From contig JAUCEF010000005.1 in NCBI GenBank assembly GCA_033558025.1, positions 1,550,001-1,614,000 on the forward strand: DNA of 64,000 bases, read 5' to 3'. The translations under genes and the position numbers were made by a program. Shown here one piece after another: positions 10,631 to 22,200 of the stretch (its first letter is position 1; each line of letters starts with the position of its first letter). The notes beneath the pieces were generated by a model. It saw nothing but the letters and a program-made list of their open reading frames with translations. It was not told the DNA's origin and made no database searches. This stretch comes from Phytophthora sp. 'mugwort' (lineage: Eukaryota; Oomycota; Peronosporomycetes; Peronosporales; Peronosporaceae).

Positions 10631-11983
10631 CTAGCAGAAGCGGTCCACGCAAAGCGCATGAGCACCAACTTCGTCATATTCACGTTTGGATACCCACAAT
10701 TGCTGGAACGAGCCTAATGAGGCCAAAATGGAGCCACCGATGAAGACGCTAAATTGCCGCTCGATCTTCGTGACCGTCGTGAATCGCACCTTAAACGTGC
10801 TGGGCACCATGCGCGTAAGCTCCGTGTGCAGCCGCTCAGTGATGCCAGGAGTGAGGCTACCTCCTCCGCACAGGATAATATTAATCAGCATGTCTCTCCG
10901 TACGTCGGCGTCACAGAGCTGCACTGCGTCGTACAGCATACGGTGTAAGCCCTTCGCTACAACCTTTGCCGCTGCGGCAGCATGCTGCTCGTTCTTGACC
11001 ACAGCACCTCCAAAGTTCTTCGGATGCAGCAAAAACTCTGGAACTTCATACCGCTCTTTTCCCAGCACAACGGTCTGTCCGTCTGGCAGCTCATACTCCT
11101 GCTCTGTAATCTCCAACGGCTCCTGTTCCAGCAACGGAGCTTGCTGCCCTTGCTCAGACGAGTCTCTGTGTCCTTCCTCCAACGCTGACTCCGACATGAT
11201 ACACGTAGCTTCCCGCATATCCCTAAACAAATCTGCTCTTGAAAACTTGAGGTAGCTGGCCGGCATCGCCGGCGGCGTCGTGAGCTTATCCGACATCGGA
11301 ATGGTCTCCAATGCCCCGGTGTGTGGATTCAGCTTTCGCGTAAAAGTCCCTCGCGGTCTCATCGTCAACGATTTCGGCTTATTCAGGGCTACCAAATGCT
11401 CCAGATACTCGGACAACTGATTGCACCCCACCGACGAGTATTGCGCCGGTCTCTCCAACGCGTATCCGTCATAAACGGGCACGACGCGAGAAGCTCCAGC
11501 GCCAATTTCCGCCACCAAAGCCAGCGACCGCCCAAAGGCAAATGCGTCCAGTACTGCGTCCTTGGCCATGTAGAAAGCTGGCACCTGGAAGGTCTCGAAC
11601 ATCATCTCCAGGTACTTCTCGCCGTCGCGCGACGCCGCGTTGTGCAGCGCGTCATTGGCGAAGCATGAAGCCGCCGACGTGATTACCGGGTGGCTCTTGG
11701 CGTCCACGTGTAGGCGTTCGAATGCGTAGCTCCAGACCTTCTCTAACGCGTCCCAGTTCGCCACGGCGCAGGCCTCAACGGGCCGTACAACCTCTAGATC
11801 GTGTCGATGCCACAGGTCCCCGAGCACCGCAGACGCGTCTTTGGCATCGTTAGGAGGCGGTGGCCGACGACCAACCACGCTGGGCAGAACCAGCTGTGGC
11901 GTGTCCTCCCCAGCCAGCCCGAACTTGCTCATCCCCGTGCCGACGTCTCCTACGACGGCCTCCACATCGTCGCCGCAGTACAT
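10631..11983 (-). CDS. Nuclear actin-related protein, ARP4/BAF53-like
   Basis: A single exon of 450 residues from ATG 11983. The N-terminus MYCGDDVEAVVGDVG, then FGLAGEDTPQ and LPSVVG, matches the start of the actin fold as found in ARP4/BAF53. Other actin-fold signatures are MFETFQVPAFYMAKDAVLDA, EIGAGASRVVPVYDGYAL and LCGGGSLTPGITERLHTEL. The end, WVSKREYDEVGAHA, is in the ARP4 style. ARP4 is a shared subunit of the INO80, SWR1, NuA4 and SWI/SNF chromatin complexes. The ATP-site residues look divergent from conventional actin, as is usual for nuclear ARPs. Another nuclear ARP class cannot be excluded without a tree. The gene is divergent from Rab GDI. Confidence 0.78.
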   Translation of the reverse strand: MYCGDDVEAVVGDVGTGMSKFGLAGEDTPQLVLPSVVGRRPPPPNDAKDASAVLGDLWHRHDLEVVRPVEACAVANWDALEKVWSYAFERLHVDAKSHPVITSAASCFANDALHNAASRDGEKYLEMMFETFQVPAFYMAKDAVLDAFAFGRSLALVAEIGAGASRVVPVYDGYALERPAQYSSVGCNQLSEYLEHLVALNKPKSLTMRPRGTFTRKLNPHTGALETIPMSDKLTTPPAMPASYLKFSRADLFRDMREATCIMSESALEEGHRDSSEQGQQAPLLEQEPLEITEQEYELPDGQTVVLGKERYEVPEFLLHPKNFGGAVVKNEQHAAAAAKVVAKGLHRMLYDAVQLCDADVRRDMLINIILCGGGSLTPGITERLHTELTRMVPSTFKVRFTTVTKIERQFSVFIGGSILASLGSFQQLWVSKREYDEVGAHALCVDRFC

Positions 11984-12349
11984 GACGCCCTGATGTTATC
12001 CGAATAAACCGTAACTGAAATAGATATTTACAGTTAATAATGAGCAGACGTGATTGGCCGATACTTGTTTTCGAAACGGCACCACGTCGACTGCAGAACC
12101 GTTACTGCATTAAATACACGCTCAAATTATGTTATTACATTTAGCAATATATTGCTTATTACGGGCAATATATGCACTTCAAGAGGATTTTTGACTATGC
12201 TATTCCGAGGGGTATGCAATTGCAAACAATTGTTTGTGTTGATAACGGTAATGTTCATTTCTTCCAAGGATCGGCATTTTGCCCCCCTCATACGGGAACG
12301 TGCCCTCTTGAACAGCGAACGACGAGGTAGAAGAGCGACATACACTACG
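11984..12349. promoter_or_regulatory. Divergent promoter region, ARP4-like / Rab GDI
   Basis: A 366-bp stretch between two divergent ATGs. It contains a perfect 14-bp palindrome at 12143-12156 (AGCAATATATTGCT) followed closely by a partial copy (GCAATATATGC). No known motif was recognised; a GTG/ATG-poor leader precedes the GDI start. Confidence 0.4.
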
Positions 12350-13738
12350 ATGGCGGAGGAGAGCAAGCTGGACTTTGCATGGTTGCCTCAGGGCACCGAG
12401 GCGCTGGCCGACGGCGAGTACGATGTCATCGTGCTGGGTACGGGCCTGAAGGAGTGCATCCTGAGCGGACTGCTGGCTGTTAACGGCAAGAAGGTGCTTG
12501 TCGTCGACCGCAATCCGTACTACGGCGGCGAGTGCGCCTCGCCCAACCTCACCAATCTCTACAAGAAATTCAAGCCAGACCAGGAGCCGCGCACCGATCT
12601 GGGCGCTGACCGCGACTACAACGTGGATCTTGTGCCCAAGTTCATCATGGCCTGCGGCAAGCTCGTTAAGATGCTGCTGCATACCAAGGTGACGCGCTAT
12701 CTCGAGTTCAAGAATGTGGACGGCAGCTATGTCGTTAAGGGTGGACGCACGTACAAGGTTCCTGCCACGGGCGAGGAGGCTCTGCGCTCGTCCCTTATGG
12801 GTATGTTCGAGAAGCGCAAGTTCCGCAAACTCATCATGTACATTTACAACTACGAGGAAGACGACCCGAAGACGTACGAAGGCATGGACCTTTTCAAACA
12901 GCCTATGAGTGAGCTCTTTGAGAAGTACGGTGTGGACGCCAACACGCAGAGCTTCATGGGCCACGCTATGGCTCTCATGCGCGATGAGTCGTACCACCAG
13001 CGCCCCGCCATTGAGACGGTGCGCGCCATCAAGTTGTACGCGTACTCGCTGGAGCGCTACGGCAAGTCCCCGTACATCTACCCGCTGTACGGTCTTGGCG
13101 GCCTGCCCGAGAGCTTCTCGCGTCTCTGCGCCATCAACGGCGGTACGTTCATGTTGAACCGCTCGGTGGATGAAATCCTAACCGACAAGGACGGGAAGGC
13201 CTGGGGCATTAAGTGCGACAACGAAGTGGCCAAGGCAAAGCTGGTCATCGGTGACCCCTCCTACTTCCCGTCTCAGAAGGTGCGCAAGACCGGCGTGGCC
13301 GTCCGCTCCATCTTCATCCTGAACCATCCCGTGCCCAACACGAACGATGCCGAGTCGCTTCAGATCATTATCCCCGCCGCTCAGGCCAACCGCAACAACG
13401 ACATCTACGTCGCTGTTGTGTCGTCTGCTCACTGCGTTGCGCCGCAGGGTATCTACATCGCCATCGTGAGTACGCTAGCCGAGACGTCGGTTCCTCTGCA
13501 GGAACTGGAGCCTGGTGTCAAGCTGCTGGGCCCGTATCTGGAGCGCTTTGATGCCATCACGGACATGTTTGAGCCCGCGGAGGACGGCAAGGAGGACAAC
13601 TGCTTCATCAGTTCTTCGTACGACCCGACGAGCCACTTTGAGACCACATCGGAGGATGTCTTGGACCTGTACAAGCGCATTACAGGCGAGGAACTCGATA
13701 TGAACATTAACGCCGACTCCACCGACGTGGACCAGTAA
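12350..13738 (+). CDS. GDI: Rab GDP dissociation inhibitor
   Basis: A single exon of 462 residues. The start ATG at 12350 (MAEESKLDFAW) is chosen because the preceding open frame carries no GDI similarity. The family is unmistakable: the Rossmann segment VIVLGTGLKECILSG, the motif RNPYYGGECAS, SYHQRPAIETV and YGLGGLPESFSRL (sequence-conserved regions of the GDI/REP superfamily). GDI extracts GDP-bound prenylated Rab GTPases from membranes and recycles them through the cytosol. N-terminally it has a slightly longer leader than animal GDIs (about 20 residues before the Rossmann strand). Length is close to the family norm of about 447. Confidence 0.95.
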   Translation: MAEESKLDFAWLPQGTEALADGEYDVIVLGTGLKECILSGLLAVNGKKVLVVDRNPYYGGECASPNLTNLYKKFKPDQEPRTDLGADRDYNVDLVPKFIMACGKLVKMLLHTKVTRYLEFKNVDGSYVVKGGRTYKVPATGEEALRSSLMGMFEKRKFRKLIMYIYNYEEDDPKTYEGMDLFKQPMSELFEKYGVDANTQSFMGHAMALMRDESYHQRPAIETVRAIKLYAYSLERYGKSPYIYPLYGLGGLPESFSRLCAINGGTFMLNRSVDEILTDKDGKAWGIKCDNEVAKAKLVIGDPSYFPSQKVRKTGVAVRSIFILNHPVPNTNDAESLQIIIPAAQANRNNDIYVAVVSSAHCVAPQGIYIAIVSTLAETSVPLQELEPGVKLLGPYLERFDAITDMFEPAEDGKEDNCFISSSYDPTSHFETTSEDVLDLYKRITGEELDMNINADSTDVDQ

Positions 13739-14087
13739 CGAAAGAGCCGACAGCACAATAAGCAGATTGAGTGAACAAGAAGATGGAAAGCAGGCGTTGA
13801 CGGGATTGCAGTCGTAGTTGCAGTGCAGACAGCAGGCGCCAACAATCAACCGACCAGTGAATCCACCAAGCTGCTTGGGTTTCATTTTATCTTTTTACGA
13901 GCAATTGCGTGTTCCTAACGGAACTTTCATTTCACATTTGTGATGTAGCCATTTGTGAACACAGCTCGTAACGTTACATTTGTCCATACTGAAGTCAAGT
14001 CACGTCGTTTGTGGAAGTTTCAGATTTGGCGTTTCACAGTTCAAAATCCTCGGAAAGCGGGAAAATTGCTTCGAGGAGCTGCGTGCG
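13739..14087. other. Intergenic region, GDI 3' flank and kinesin 5' flank
   Basis: A 349-bp stretch with no coding signal I would support. The kinesin frame is open upstream to about 13980 without a better ATG than 14088. Confidence 0.4.
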
Positions 14088-17000
14088 ATGGACTCGGACT
14101 ACGAGGCGGGCAGCGGCCGCGTGCTGAGCCACTTTGCCAGCATCGCGACACCCGACGCGTCCAGAAAAAACAGTGACTGGCCACGCCGTTCCATGGGCGC
14201 GCAGCGCTCCTCCGGCTCGTCGTCGGTGACCAGCGCTTCAGGCCCGCGCTCCGTGCCGCGACCGAGCCAACGACCCGTCAAGGTGTTCGACGACTTCGTG
14301 CTGGATAACCAGACGGAGAGTAGCGACCAAAGCAGTGAGATGAGTTCTGAGATGGCTGAGCCTAAGCCCTACGCCATGAGCTTTTCGCCGCCGCGCCACA
14401 GCCTCAAGAAGTCAAGGAGGGAGACCGCAACGACTCGCGCGTCCCACAGTTCCAGTGCAGGGATCACATCGAGCTACAGACAGGAGACATCCACTGAGGA
14501 GATGTACTCACCGGTGCCAGCATCTGTGGAGTTTCTGATGAGTCGAGACCCCGAGGAGGAGGAGAGAGTGCTCAACTCCAAGTCGGACAAGGAGAAGTCG
14601 TATTTGTATAAAAAGGTAAGTACCGGGAGTGATGGAGTGGCGCGATTGGATGTAATAGCTGCTGATTTAGTGACTTGTTGATGGTGTAGAGGTATACGGA
14701 TACGTATGAGCACGCAGTGGCGCTGCTTAAGCATGCGGCGTCGTTGGAGCGCGAGCGGGACGACAAGCAGTCGGATCTCGAGTACCTGAGGTCCACGATC
14801 AAGGCCCAGACTCAGGTGATCAACACGATGAGCGAAAATCAGGTGCGCAGCGGATAAACTCCCGCTGTTATCTGGTGGATTTCTAATTAGTGATACTGCA
14901 GCATCTCAATGATCCAGCGGACTACCAACAAGAGAAAAAGATACAGGCTCTGTGTCGTGAAGTCACTGGACTAGTGATGCAGCTGAATGAGCGCGATACG
15001 CTCATCAATAGCCTGCATGAGGAACGGGATCGATCGGCAAAAGTGATTAACACACTCAAGGTGTCTCAGGGTCTTAGCTCCAGCAATGTGAGCGAAGCAA
15101 TGCGATCTTCAGAGGAATTCCGTGACTTAGAGCAAAAACTCGAGGGTGCACTACGCGAAAAGCAGGAGGCTCTTGAGCGCGAATCCAAAGCGACCGCACA
15201 AGCGAAAGATCTGCGACTGCTTTACGAGAAGTGCGACGCTGCGCGGTCAGCACTCTCCGATGGGCTGGATCGAGCCGAAGAGCAAACTACGGCGCTACAT
15301 GCTCAATGGGTTCAGGAGAAGAAGGAAATGTTAACGTCTGCCAAAAAGGATGATCAAAAGTCGGCGACATTCGCTGCCGAATGCGAGCGACTGCGAAGGG
15401 AGAACGAGGCGCTGAAGGTTTCTCTCTGTCAGGCTTCAGAGAACGAGAAGAAGCATCTCTCGACGGTGGTGAGTCAGCGACAAGCTGCCAGCAAGTCTCA
15501 GACTTACATTGGCCGATTGGAATCCGAGCTGAACGAGTTGCGACCATATTTGAGCGTGATCAACGAGAAGAAGTCAAGGATAAGCACGCTAGAAGATAAT
15601 TTGTCTGAAACTAGGGAGAAACTGCGTCGCTGTTTGCTACACGTGGATGAGCTTGAGGAGCGGCTTAAGCTGAGAGAAGACGAGGTTCGAGCCGCCAAAG
15701 CACAATTCCGGGAGCGCGCTGCTTTCTTGGAGCAGAGAATCTTTGATGCTGAAGCAGTTCGACGAAGCCTCCATAATAAGGTGAGCGTCTTATGATATTG
15801 ATAGGCAAGAGTTGCATTTAACGACTGGTTCTGAAATACTAGGTGATGGAACTGAAAGGAAATATCCGTGTTTTCTGCCGCGTTCGGCCCGTTCTGAGAC
15901 ACGAACTGGCAAGCTCAAAGGGTGAAGAGGTATACATTGGATGGTGCCTTTGGTGTGCTACATTTTGACTGATACAAAAGGTGCAGATATTTGCTTTCCC
16001 AGACTATCGCAACGAGCGGCGGCAGATCGAGCTTAGTGCAAACCCGAAGTCACACGTTGGGTATGGCCAGAATGGATCGAGGAGCGTGGTCAAGAAGTAC
16101 AACTTCGACTTCGATCTGATTTTCGACAGCAAATGCTCGCAAGAGGATGTCTTTTTGGAGGTGTCTGCGTTGATTCAGTCTGCCCTGGACGGATACAACG
16201 TGTGCATTTTTGCCTATGGACAAACTGGGTAAGTACAATGGTGGTGCTTCGTCGAAGCGTTTGATTTTGCTGACTAATTAGTGGTTTTGTAGATCTGGTA
16301 AAACATATACGATGCAGGGAAGGGAAGAAGCTGATTCCACGTTGATGGAGCCATCATCAGATATGGGAATCGTTGGTCGGGCGATCTCTCATATTTTTGC
16401 TGGTATTGGAGACTTACGGGCAAGTGGATGGGATTTCATCGCCAGCCTAGAACTGGTTGAGATTTACAACGAAACTCTTCGTGATTTGCTCGCACCTGTT
16501 GAGGTACAGTATAACCTCTACATATGATCATGACCAGCCATTTGCAATGATATTTACTCTTCTGTGTTTTAACTGTCTTCTGTAGTCGACGGATAAAATT
16601 GATCTCCGTCTGGACAGCGAGGGCAAAATTGCTATGGTAAATTCATGCATCCATAAGGTTCAGAGTGACCAGGAAGCGTGGTGTTTGCTTCGCGGGGCGA
16701 TGTCCAAGAGGTCAACCAAATCCACCAAAATGAACGACCGATCGTCGCGCAGCCATTGCGTTATCACATTTACGTACGCTCATTGTAAACAATGGCTACC
16801 ATTCCCGTATTTTCTGCTGACTGTTTGGTTCGCATTTTAGGCTCAATGGCGTGAATTCGTTGACTGGGGAGCAACGAACAGGGGTCATTAATCTTGTCGA
16901 CTTAGCAGTACGTTACATTGATTATCTTTGCTTCATCATAGTTGAGGACTGACCCTGCCACGAATTGCAGGGGTCCGAACGCCTGTCAAAGTCGGGTAGT

Positions 17001-17366
17001 GATAGTAACAAGGAACTCCTGAAGGAAGCGACGTCAATCAACAAGAGTCTTTCGGCATTGGGCAACGTAATATGTGCTCTCGCGAAAAAGGTACGCTTTT
17101 TTTCGTTTCTGAGTTGATATTTCTATGGATTAAACGCTGTTACATTTTGTACTAATTTGATGCAGTCAGCGCACGTTCCTTTCCGCGACTCAAAGCTAAC
17201 ACACTTTTTGAGTTCCTCGCTTGGAGGAGACAGCAAAACGCTTATGATCTGCAATCTCTCGCCGCTAAGAGAGCACCGTGACGAAACGCTCAATTCACTA
17301 CGGTTCGCTAAAATGGTGAATTCCTGTGAGATTGCCTACCCGTCCACGGTATCCAGTCGATCATAA
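14088..17366 (+). CDS. Kinesin-14 (C-terminal motor, minus-end-directed type)
   Basis: Ten exons: 14088-14615, 14690-14842, 14902-15780, 15843-15929, 15981-16228, 16293-16503, 16586-16773, 16841-16907, 16971-17090, 17166-17366. Phases agree throughout and give 893 residues. The N-terminal ~180 residues are Ser-rich and probably disordered; residues ~180-520 are a long coiled coil; the motor is at the C-terminus. The neck-motor junction [13 protein letters not shown] is diagnostic of kinesin-14. The P-loop GQTGSGKT lies at about 629-636, switch I NDRSSRSH at about 752-759, and switch II DLAGSE spans the exon 8/9 junction. Kinesin-14s move to microtubule minus ends and focus spindle poles. Introns are 51-83 bp. 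Confidence 0.92.
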
Positions 17367-17624
17367 ATGTTAGCGAGGATAGTTCAACGCATGTTGTTCA
17401 TAGACGAATCTACTCCGGGTGACAATTATTGCGCTTCCCCATTCCCATGTTTCTTTCTGACAGATCCACCGACAGGTTTTATAGTTCCTTGCTTCATCAT
17501 CAAGGTGAAAGAGCACGACAATGTTGGCTACTGTTAACCAATATTTATTCTCAAGATTCATCAGACAATGCCGGCGCTTTCCAGTAGTACTAAACCCCAA
17601 CTTCATTACATTTTACTTCATAGT

Positions 17625-19194
17625 TCATATTATTGTATTAGAATGATACGAGCGCACAGATGCAATGTCCTCGACGAATTCCTGTTGATCGAGTACAAAC
17701 GCCGTCAGTGCACCCAGCAAACAGGTAACTAGACGTAGCAAATGTTACCATCTCGAGAAACTCGCACAGCGCTTGAGACGCGCTTGGCGCAAATTTTGGG
17801 TGGTGCAACACTTGCTTGAGATACATTTCAAGGCGAGATTTCAGTGATCGAGGACGTTCCTTCCACGATATTAACCTTCTGTCATCGTAGTCCTCCGGTG
17901 GTAATGGGCAATCCGCAAGAACTTCCTCGGGAAGCTATCGATCCATGGATACACATGAAGAAAAGTTAGAAAAGTCCTGAGGAGATCCACAATACTGCGT
18001 ATGTACAATTGACCTCTTCGTGTAGAGCAGCAAAGTCACTATAAGGCCGCCTCAAAGTCCAATGATCCTCATCCGTCTGTACCACGATCTTGAACGAGAC
18101 AAATTGCTTGTTACCCCAAATCGAAGACGTGGTGGCTGGTATCGTGATATCAAGCATCGCTCTCTCTTCAGCACTTTTGGAGGAAGACGGCTGCACAGTT
18201 GACAACGTTAGGCAATGACCACATCACAATATACAGCAAGACTCGTAATGCACTTACTTACATACACGAGTTCCCAGTCCTTGAAAGAACCATAGAGCGA
18301 TGTAGGTGGTTGATGATGCGTCGAGTTAAGGTAAGCTGATGGTGTATTCACTTCGGTCGGATACGCGATAAACTCAGACGTGACAGCGGTGGGTCTCACA
18401 AACATGAACAGGACAAGAATGGCGGACGCAGCATAGCACACGCCACCAAACACCATACTGGTCATGTACGACGACGCGTCATCGTCTTCCACATTCGACG
18501 TCGCAGGGAACGTCTTGTGCATGACAAGGTAATAAGTAGCATCCAGCCATTTGATGAGCCAGAATAACCGCAAGTAAAGCGATGGCGTCAGTCCGCGTCG
18601 ATACTCCATCCACAAGATGCTCGACGACGTGCCCTACGACAAAATATTTTGTCAAAAATAAAATAAAAATTAAACGTATCCCCACCAAACAGCTCACCCA
18701 AACCAGCGTCTCCATCATCGCTACGACATTCTGCTGGTCCTGGCCGAACGGCCGATGGTACAGCAACCAGGAGCAAAATATTTCCTGATACAGCCAACGC
18801 AGACCATTGAGCAGGAAGAGCGCGAACGACGCCGCCAGTTTCCCGCAGAACTGTAGTAGAAAAGCACAACATCTCACTCAGTTCATTACCATTGCAACGC
18901 CCTAGATTCAACGCAACACGAGCCACAGACGTCCATGGGGAAGGCGATCTCGGACAAGTAGGTCATGGGCTTGGGTGCTAACACTCGAGAGCCGTAGACG
19001 ATGCCCACGAAGAGGAAGAGAGCGTCCAGGACCAGCATGAGAGCTTGCTCAAGGGACACACTGCGCATCTCGGGCGGCTCCTGGCTCGGCGCCACTCCCG
19101 CCATCTCCGCGCGCGTTGCAGACGCACGATAGAGCAGATAAATCGACACTGGAGACCGTCGACGGAAGAGACGAGTGCGACACATCCGCATCAT
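17625..19194 (-). CDS. Five-helix membrane protein with C-terminal PX domain (TMD0-PX-like)
   Basis: Exons on the minus strand: 19194-18913, 18850-18698, 18633-18262, 18190-17996, 17934-17749, 17681-17625, about 414 residues. Hydrophobic segments lie near residues 51-72, 99-119, 138-153, 164-183 and 201-224. The block around WMEYRRGL and LYLRLFWLIKWL resembles the N-terminal TMD0 of ABCC transporters. Residues ~280-395 form a PX domain: strand VSFKIVVQTDEDHW, the phosphoinositide-binding RRPYSDF (~316-322), proline-rich CPLPPEDY, then a helix with KSRLEMYLKQVL. No ABC transporter core follows; the frame stops at 17625. Membrane anchoring combined with phosphoinositide binding is inferred. The donor at 18912 (GTTGAA) and the donor after residue 334 are weak, and ATG 19104 is an alternative start. 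Confidence 0.65.
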
Positions 19195-19292
19195 CTGCAA
19201 AATAAAATTAACAGGTTACTACTTTATTATTAAAATGTAGCCATGTGCTGGTGCCGCTTCATTGCGCAGTGCCGTTTCGGCGCCGTGCAATC

Positions 19293-22200
19293 ATGGCGGG
19301 TAGCAGTAAGATGAAGGATTACGTGCGCAATCAACTGCGGTACTGGGCGGACGAATTTAAGGACAACATGCTGCCGCGCGACTTCATGACGAGGTCCTAC
19401 AGCAAGACGCAGCTCATGCTGCCCGAGATCAGTACGTTTCGGACCAAATTTCAAGTGCTCGAGAGCTCAAACGGACTAAAGTTTTGCTGTGTAACAGATC
19501 TGAAGCCGCATCGCATTGCTGCCGTGCTGCATCTGCCGCCGCCGTTGCTTGTAACGATCGTACAGTGCAGCGAACTCACGATTGCCGTGCCGTCCTGGAC
19601 GGACGCGGACAAGGACGCAGCACACAAACCGCTCTTGGTTCACGTGAAGGAGCTGCTGGTTCAAGTGCGGAATCTTTGGGAATGCAGTAGCAAGGTCCGA
19701 CGAGCGGCCGAGGAGCGAGTACAAGCAGCGTTATTGGAGCCCGACCCACTGGGGTCCACTGCCGCGATGCTGGAGTTCGCACGGGACGTGAATGACCGAA
19801 CGAAACTGGTGGTGGACAAGCTAATCGTGCAGATTTTTGTGGGTGGAATCTCCCGGGTGGAGGCGGTTCTGACGGATTTAAACGCACGGACGACAGATGC
19901 GCAGTGGCAGGATGTGAAGTACCCCACGACTTGCGTCGACTATTCTCCTGATCACTTGGTGCAAACGCGGTTTAAGGTTGTGTCCTTCATGCTTAGTATT
20001 GGCATAACTCCTGTAAGCTCTGATGCTGCTGGGATACAAACAATCCGATTGATGACGAAAGTGTCTGTCATGCTACGCGTAACTCGGCTTTATCGTCGAA
20101 AGGAGATTGCAGCCTCATGGAGAAGACACATGCAGCTTGTGGATGTCAATTTTGGCGCGGTGAAATTGGAATTGGGTATTGCTGAGTTCATGGAGGTGTT
20201 CACGGTCGCATCAACGCTCTGCAATTGGGTTTGGAATGGTAAAAGCTCAGAAAGCTTCACTCCAGTGGATGGCATGGCTGCAGATCGAGAATCGTTCCGG
20301 TTGAGTGGTCAACAGGAACCGAATATTGAGTTGCAAATTACTTTCCGTGGCACGATTGAAGCAAAATTAAAGTTCACGTCACCCACTGAAGGGCCACAGG
20401 AATTATTTCTCGTTGCAGATCGTGCCACAGGCAAGATCATTTTCCATAGTCATGGCGTCTGTGAGCTTCAACTGAGTCTGCACGAGCTTGCAGTGAGGTT
20501 CCGTGGATATGTCGTGTTTCGACTGAAGCCTGACCGCGAGGTTTTCCAGATCGAGCAATGTCCCAGCTCACTTTCTGTTAGATGGCGGGTTCAAAGTGTC
20601 CTTTGTCGTGTTGATGATGACCTAGCGGCAATTCTGACAGAGATTCATCAGTTTGTGAACCAGAAGGAGCAAGCCATCGTCATCCGGTGTGGGACTTGTC
20701 AGCAGCGGATCAGCTTGGAAATGATCGACGTCCATGTCTGTCCACCTCGTAATAGTAGCAAATCACTGCCCTCGACGCCTCACACTGGCCAAGCACCTTT
20801 GGAGAGTAGAAGAAACAGTTTTTCAGAAGCCTCAAGTTTGGAAGATTTGGAGAAGACTATAGGTGGGAATGGACCACCAAAAGTGCACATTGTACTACAT
20901 TTGGATGAGTTGGAGCTGCAGACCAGTAGTCGGATGGTACAAATCCTCCTCAAACTATTTGGTATAAACGAAGCTGAAGCGATAGTCAGTCGTGATGTGA
21001 CTACCAAGCTATCAACTTTGCGTCTTACTACCGAATCTAACGAGTTTACGGGTGACACCATCTTCGTTCCTGCATTGCCACTAGCATTTCAAATGCTCGA
21101 GTGTTCGTTACAAGGATGCGGTTGCGTTTTAAGACGTAAAGAAGTCAGCGACTATCATGGAACCAGTCAAGGAATTATTTACGGCTACCACTGGCCTTCT
21201 CGCCTTTTCCTGGATGTAGCGCATTGTACTATCTCGACCCAAGAATGTTTCGTCAAAGTAGATCAGATTCAAGTACGATCAAGCTTTTCTGATGGCAGTC
21301 GCGTTTGTTCGTCCTGTGAGCCTCAATTGGGTTTTCATGTAAACGTGGGCAAGGTTCGATGTCAGTTGGATGACGTCCTCTTCCAACTAGCACGACAGGT
21401 TTTCGAGCATATCGGAGGAGCTTCATTACGTGCTAGAAACTCCATAGCGATGACACTTTTCCTCGGGGTGTTACAGATTCGTGCTGTCGAGATCACATTG
21501 CAAAATGATGGCGTCGCAGAGGCTTGTGCGAAGTCGTTGCTCAAGCAAGCTATTGTGGTATTCGATAATCAACTAGGCTATCTCTGCACCCAAAGCTCCC
21601 TGGATTTTAAAACAATTTTGACCTCTCCAGCGATGAAGTTTGTACATCGACCAACGCCTGCGATTCGTATCAATAACGAACCTCTTAGTTCTCTGCAGAA
21701 CAAAACGTTATCAGTCCCTGACGTAACTCATTCCGAAGATGTCATACCCAATGGAGTTCTGAGTAAAGTACAAGCAATTATTGTGTCAGAGGAAAATGGT
21801 GTTGCTGCACAAAGCCTGACCGAAAACGGACCTAATTCGAGGAGAGCAAAGGAAATTGGAGACCAGCGAAAAAATACAGCAACTATATTATTTCCTGTTT
21901 ATCTACCTGAACTAGAACGAGAAGATGCTTGTCGATACATCCAACGTATGGTACGACGAAAGCAGCTCGTTCGGCAGCAGGAGCAACGCTTTGAAGCAGA
22001 TAACTATGAGCCAGGAGTGGTAAAACCCATTGTGAGTGCCATGAAGCCAGCATCAATAGTCGCTGATCTGGAATATGGCAGCGATTCTGCAAGCGCAGCA
22101 CTTGGCGGTGCTCCGGCCAATGAATCAGATACTGGAAGTAACACGAGCTCGCCAGCCTCTTCTCCTCGTAAATTGACGATCCCTAATCCGATCATGGTTC

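Noticed and set aside
12143..12156. AGCAATATATTGCT palindrome as an operator
   Set aside because: AT-rich palindromes of this size arise by chance, and no second conserved copy or known factor supports it.
17370..17606. 78-codon minus-strand open frame as a further exon of the PX gene
   Set aside because: The PX gene ends better at 17625 through a standard GTAACA/CAACAG intron, and this frame has no PX similarity.
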